A DNA stretch of 6,312 bases from Sedimentisphaerales bacterium (GTDB taxonomy: Bacteria; Planctomycetota; Phycisphaerae; Sedimentisphaerales; SM23-30). The notes under the pieces were generated by a model that saw only the letters and a program-made list of their open reading frames with translations, was not told the origin of the DNA and searched no databases. The translations under genes were made by a program, and so were the position numbers. Position 1 is the stretch's first letter. The number at the start of each line of letters is the position of its first letter. The DNA lies in the NCBI GenBank assembly GCA_030636065.1, contig DAOVXR010000109.1, positions 1-6,312 on the forward strand, in the 5' to 3' direction. Positions 5,175 to 6,312 of this stretch are shown here, piece by piece.

Positions 5175-6203
5175 ATGAAAGCACTGGTGAAAAAAAAACC
5201 GGAATGCGGACTATGGATGGATGACGTCCCAATACCGGAAATCGGCATTAACGACGTCCTTATCAAAATCAAAAAAACGTCAATCTGCGGTACCGATGTT
5301 CATATCCATAACTGGGACGACTGGGCACAAAAAACCATTAAGACGCCTATGGTCATAGGCCATGAGTTCGTCGGCTCCGTGGAAAAAATCGGCAGTAATG
5401 TGCACGACCTGGCTATCGGCGATATAGTCAGCGGCGAAGGACATATTGTCTGCGGACGCTGCCGAAACTGTCTGGCAGGACGAAGACATCTTTGTATGAA
5501 TACCAACGGAATAGGTGTGAATCGGGACGGAGCCTTCGCTGAATATTTATCGATTCCCATTACCAATGTCTGGCATTGCGATCCCAGCATACCACTGGAC
5601 ATAATTAGTTGTTTCGATCCTTTCGGTAACGCTGTGCATACAGCGTTGTCTTTCGACCTGGTGGGAGAGGACGCCCTGATAACCGGGGCCGGGCCTATCG
5701 GTATTATGGCTGTGGCCGTTGCCAAACAGGCCGGCGCCCGTTATGTGGTAATAACCGACGTCAATCCATACCGGTTGGAACTGGCCCGGAAAATGGGAGC
5801 CACGCGAGCATTAGACGTCAGAACAGAAAAGATCGAAGACGTCGTTAAAGAACTGGAAATGAAAGAAGGCTTCGATGTGGGAATGGAAATGTCGGGCAAC
5901 CCCGATGCGCTCCGCAGTATGATGGCCAATATGTGCCACGGCGGTAAAATAGCACTACTTGGAATCCTGCCGAAAACCGCTATCGATTGGGACTGTGTCG
6001 TCTTTAACGGCCTGACCATCAAAGGAATTTACGGTCGGGAAATGTACGAAACCTGGTATAAAATGACCAGCCTTATCCAAAGCGGCCTGGACATCAGCCC
6101 AGTTATTACCCATCGTTTCCACTATACGGATTTTCAGGACGGGTTCGATGTGATGCGGTCAGGCAATTCCGGAAAAGTTGTCCTGGACTGGACGGAAAAA
6201 TAA
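5175..6203 (+). CDS. tdh: L-threonine 3-dehydrogenase (zinc-dependent)
   Basis: The enzyme oxidises L-threonine with NAD+ to L-2-amino-3-oxobutanoate, which a CoA-ligase (Kbl) cleaves to glycine and acetyl-CoA or which decays to aminoacetone. It is a cytoplasmic medium-chain dehydrogenase, normally a tetramer. The 342 residues match E. coli Tdh (341) almost throughout. The catalytic-zinc region is [11 protein letters not shown] (37-47, C38 and T40) with GHE (62-64, H63 and E64). Structural-zinc cysteines are C93, C96, C99 and C107, and H90 is kept. [20 protein letters not shown] (147-166) leads into the NAD-binding GAGPIG (171-176), with D195 ending the second Rossmann strand (VVITDVN). [16 protein letters not shown] and IQSGLD in the C-terminal part are hallmark Tdh stretches. 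The ATG is preceded by AGAGGAA (5158-5164) at ten bases and matches the E. coli start MKAL. No kbl is in the window; the usual partner may lie beyond 6312 or elsewhere. Confidence 0.97.
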   Translation: MKALVKKKPECGLWMDDVPIPEIGINDVLIKIKKTSICGTDVHIHNWDDWAQKTIKTPMVIGHEFVGSVEKIGSNVHDLAIGDIVSGEGHIVCGRCRNCLAGRRHLCMNTNGIGVNRDGAFAEYLSIPITNVWHCDPSIPLDIISCFDPFGNAVHTALSFDLVGEDALITGAGPIGIMAVAVAKQAGARYVVITDVNPYRLELARKMGATRALDVRTEKIEDVVKELEMKEGFDVGMEMSGNPDALRSMMANMCHGGKIALLGILPKTAIDWDCVVFNGLTIKGIYGREMYETWYKMTSLIQSGLDISPVITHRFHYTDFQDGFDVMRSGNSGKVVLDWTEK

Positions 6204-6206
6204 TGT

Positions 6207-6297
6207 GAACATCGAACATTCAACATCGAATAAAGGAAGAATTGAACGTCCAACATCCAACATTCAACGTTCAACGTCGAATCAAAGAAATATTGAA
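6207..6297. repeat. Two-block SAACRTY heptanucleotide tandem array
   Basis: Block 1 is GAACATC, GAACATT, CAACATC and a partial GAA (6207-6230). Block 2 is GAACGTC, CAACATC, CAACATT, CAACGTT, CAACGTC and a partial GAA (6244-6281). All units fit SAACRTY with a strict 7-base period. Each block is followed by a related A-rich spacer: TAAAGGAAGAATTGAA (6231-6246) and TCAAAGAAATATTGAA (6282-6297), identical at 12 of 16 positions. The array is therefore a higher-order repeat. It starts three bases after the tdh stop, holds no gene and shows no terminator hairpin. Confidence 0.85.
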
Positions 6298-6312
6298 TAC
6301 AAAAAGAAAAAG

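Noticed and set aside
5009..5224. Small plus-strand frame overlapping the tdh start
   Set aside because: It covers both promoter candidates and runs out of frame into tdh, with no ribosome-binding site; it is better explained as intergenic DNA.
5300..5725. Minus-strand frames opposite tdh
   Set aside because: tdh matches its family along the whole length; the antisense frames have no family resemblance or start signals.
6207..6297. CRISPR-like reading of the heptad array
   Set aside because: Units are 7 bases with no unique spacers of constant length; there are no cas genes nearby.

Overview
The window is a piece of a Gram-negative chromosome with about 50% GC. It carries three lipopolysaccharide-related genes on the minus strand and one amino-acid catabolic gene diverging from them on the plus strand. 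The stretches between and around the genes are full of short palindromic and simple tandem repeats. The gene content (Kdo synthesis plus LPS export) requires an outer membrane. The outsized LptC-like protein, together with the repeat types (GTAGG-GGGGC hairpins, SAACRTY heptads, CGCAGATTA units), suggests Planctomycetota, probably Phycisphaerae. That placement rests on recollection of style and is not proven by the sequence.

Layout. 1-122: gene-free repeat patch with a small palindrome that looks inserted into another repeat, then three CGCAGATTA-type units. 123-3152 (minus): a 1009-residue membrane-anchored LptC/OstA-like protein. 3153-3249: spacer with two hairpins. 3250-3756 (minus): kdsC. 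3757-3920: spacer with three hairpins. 3921-4919 (minus): kdsD/kpsF. 4920-5174: divergent intergenic region with a good sigma70-type promoter for the kds genes, a weaker one for tdh, and repeat copies inside the inferred kdsD leader. 5175-6203 (plus): tdh. 6204-6312: gene-free array of SAACRTY heptanucleotides.

How the genes fit together. KdsD makes D-arabinose 5-phosphate from ribulose 5-phosphate. KdsC removes the phosphate from Kdo 8-phosphate to give Kdo for the LPS inner core. The LptC-like protein probably helps move finished LPS from the inner membrane to the outer membrane. The order kdsD-kdsC-lptC matches the conserved kdsD-kdsC-lptC-lptA-lptB order of other Gram-negative bacteria, but lptA and lptB do not follow here: the gene ends next to repeats. 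Tdh (threonine to 2-amino-3-oxobutanoate) is functionally unrelated and shares only the divergent promoter region.

The points most worth a second look are the size and repeated OstA-like architecture of the LptC-like protein, the same-orientation hairpin repeats in every gap of the kds-lpt unit, the nested palindrome at 5-29, and the two-block heptad array after tdh. I see no complete mobile element, CRISPR array, tRNA or rRNA, and no convincing evidence of a wholly new system.
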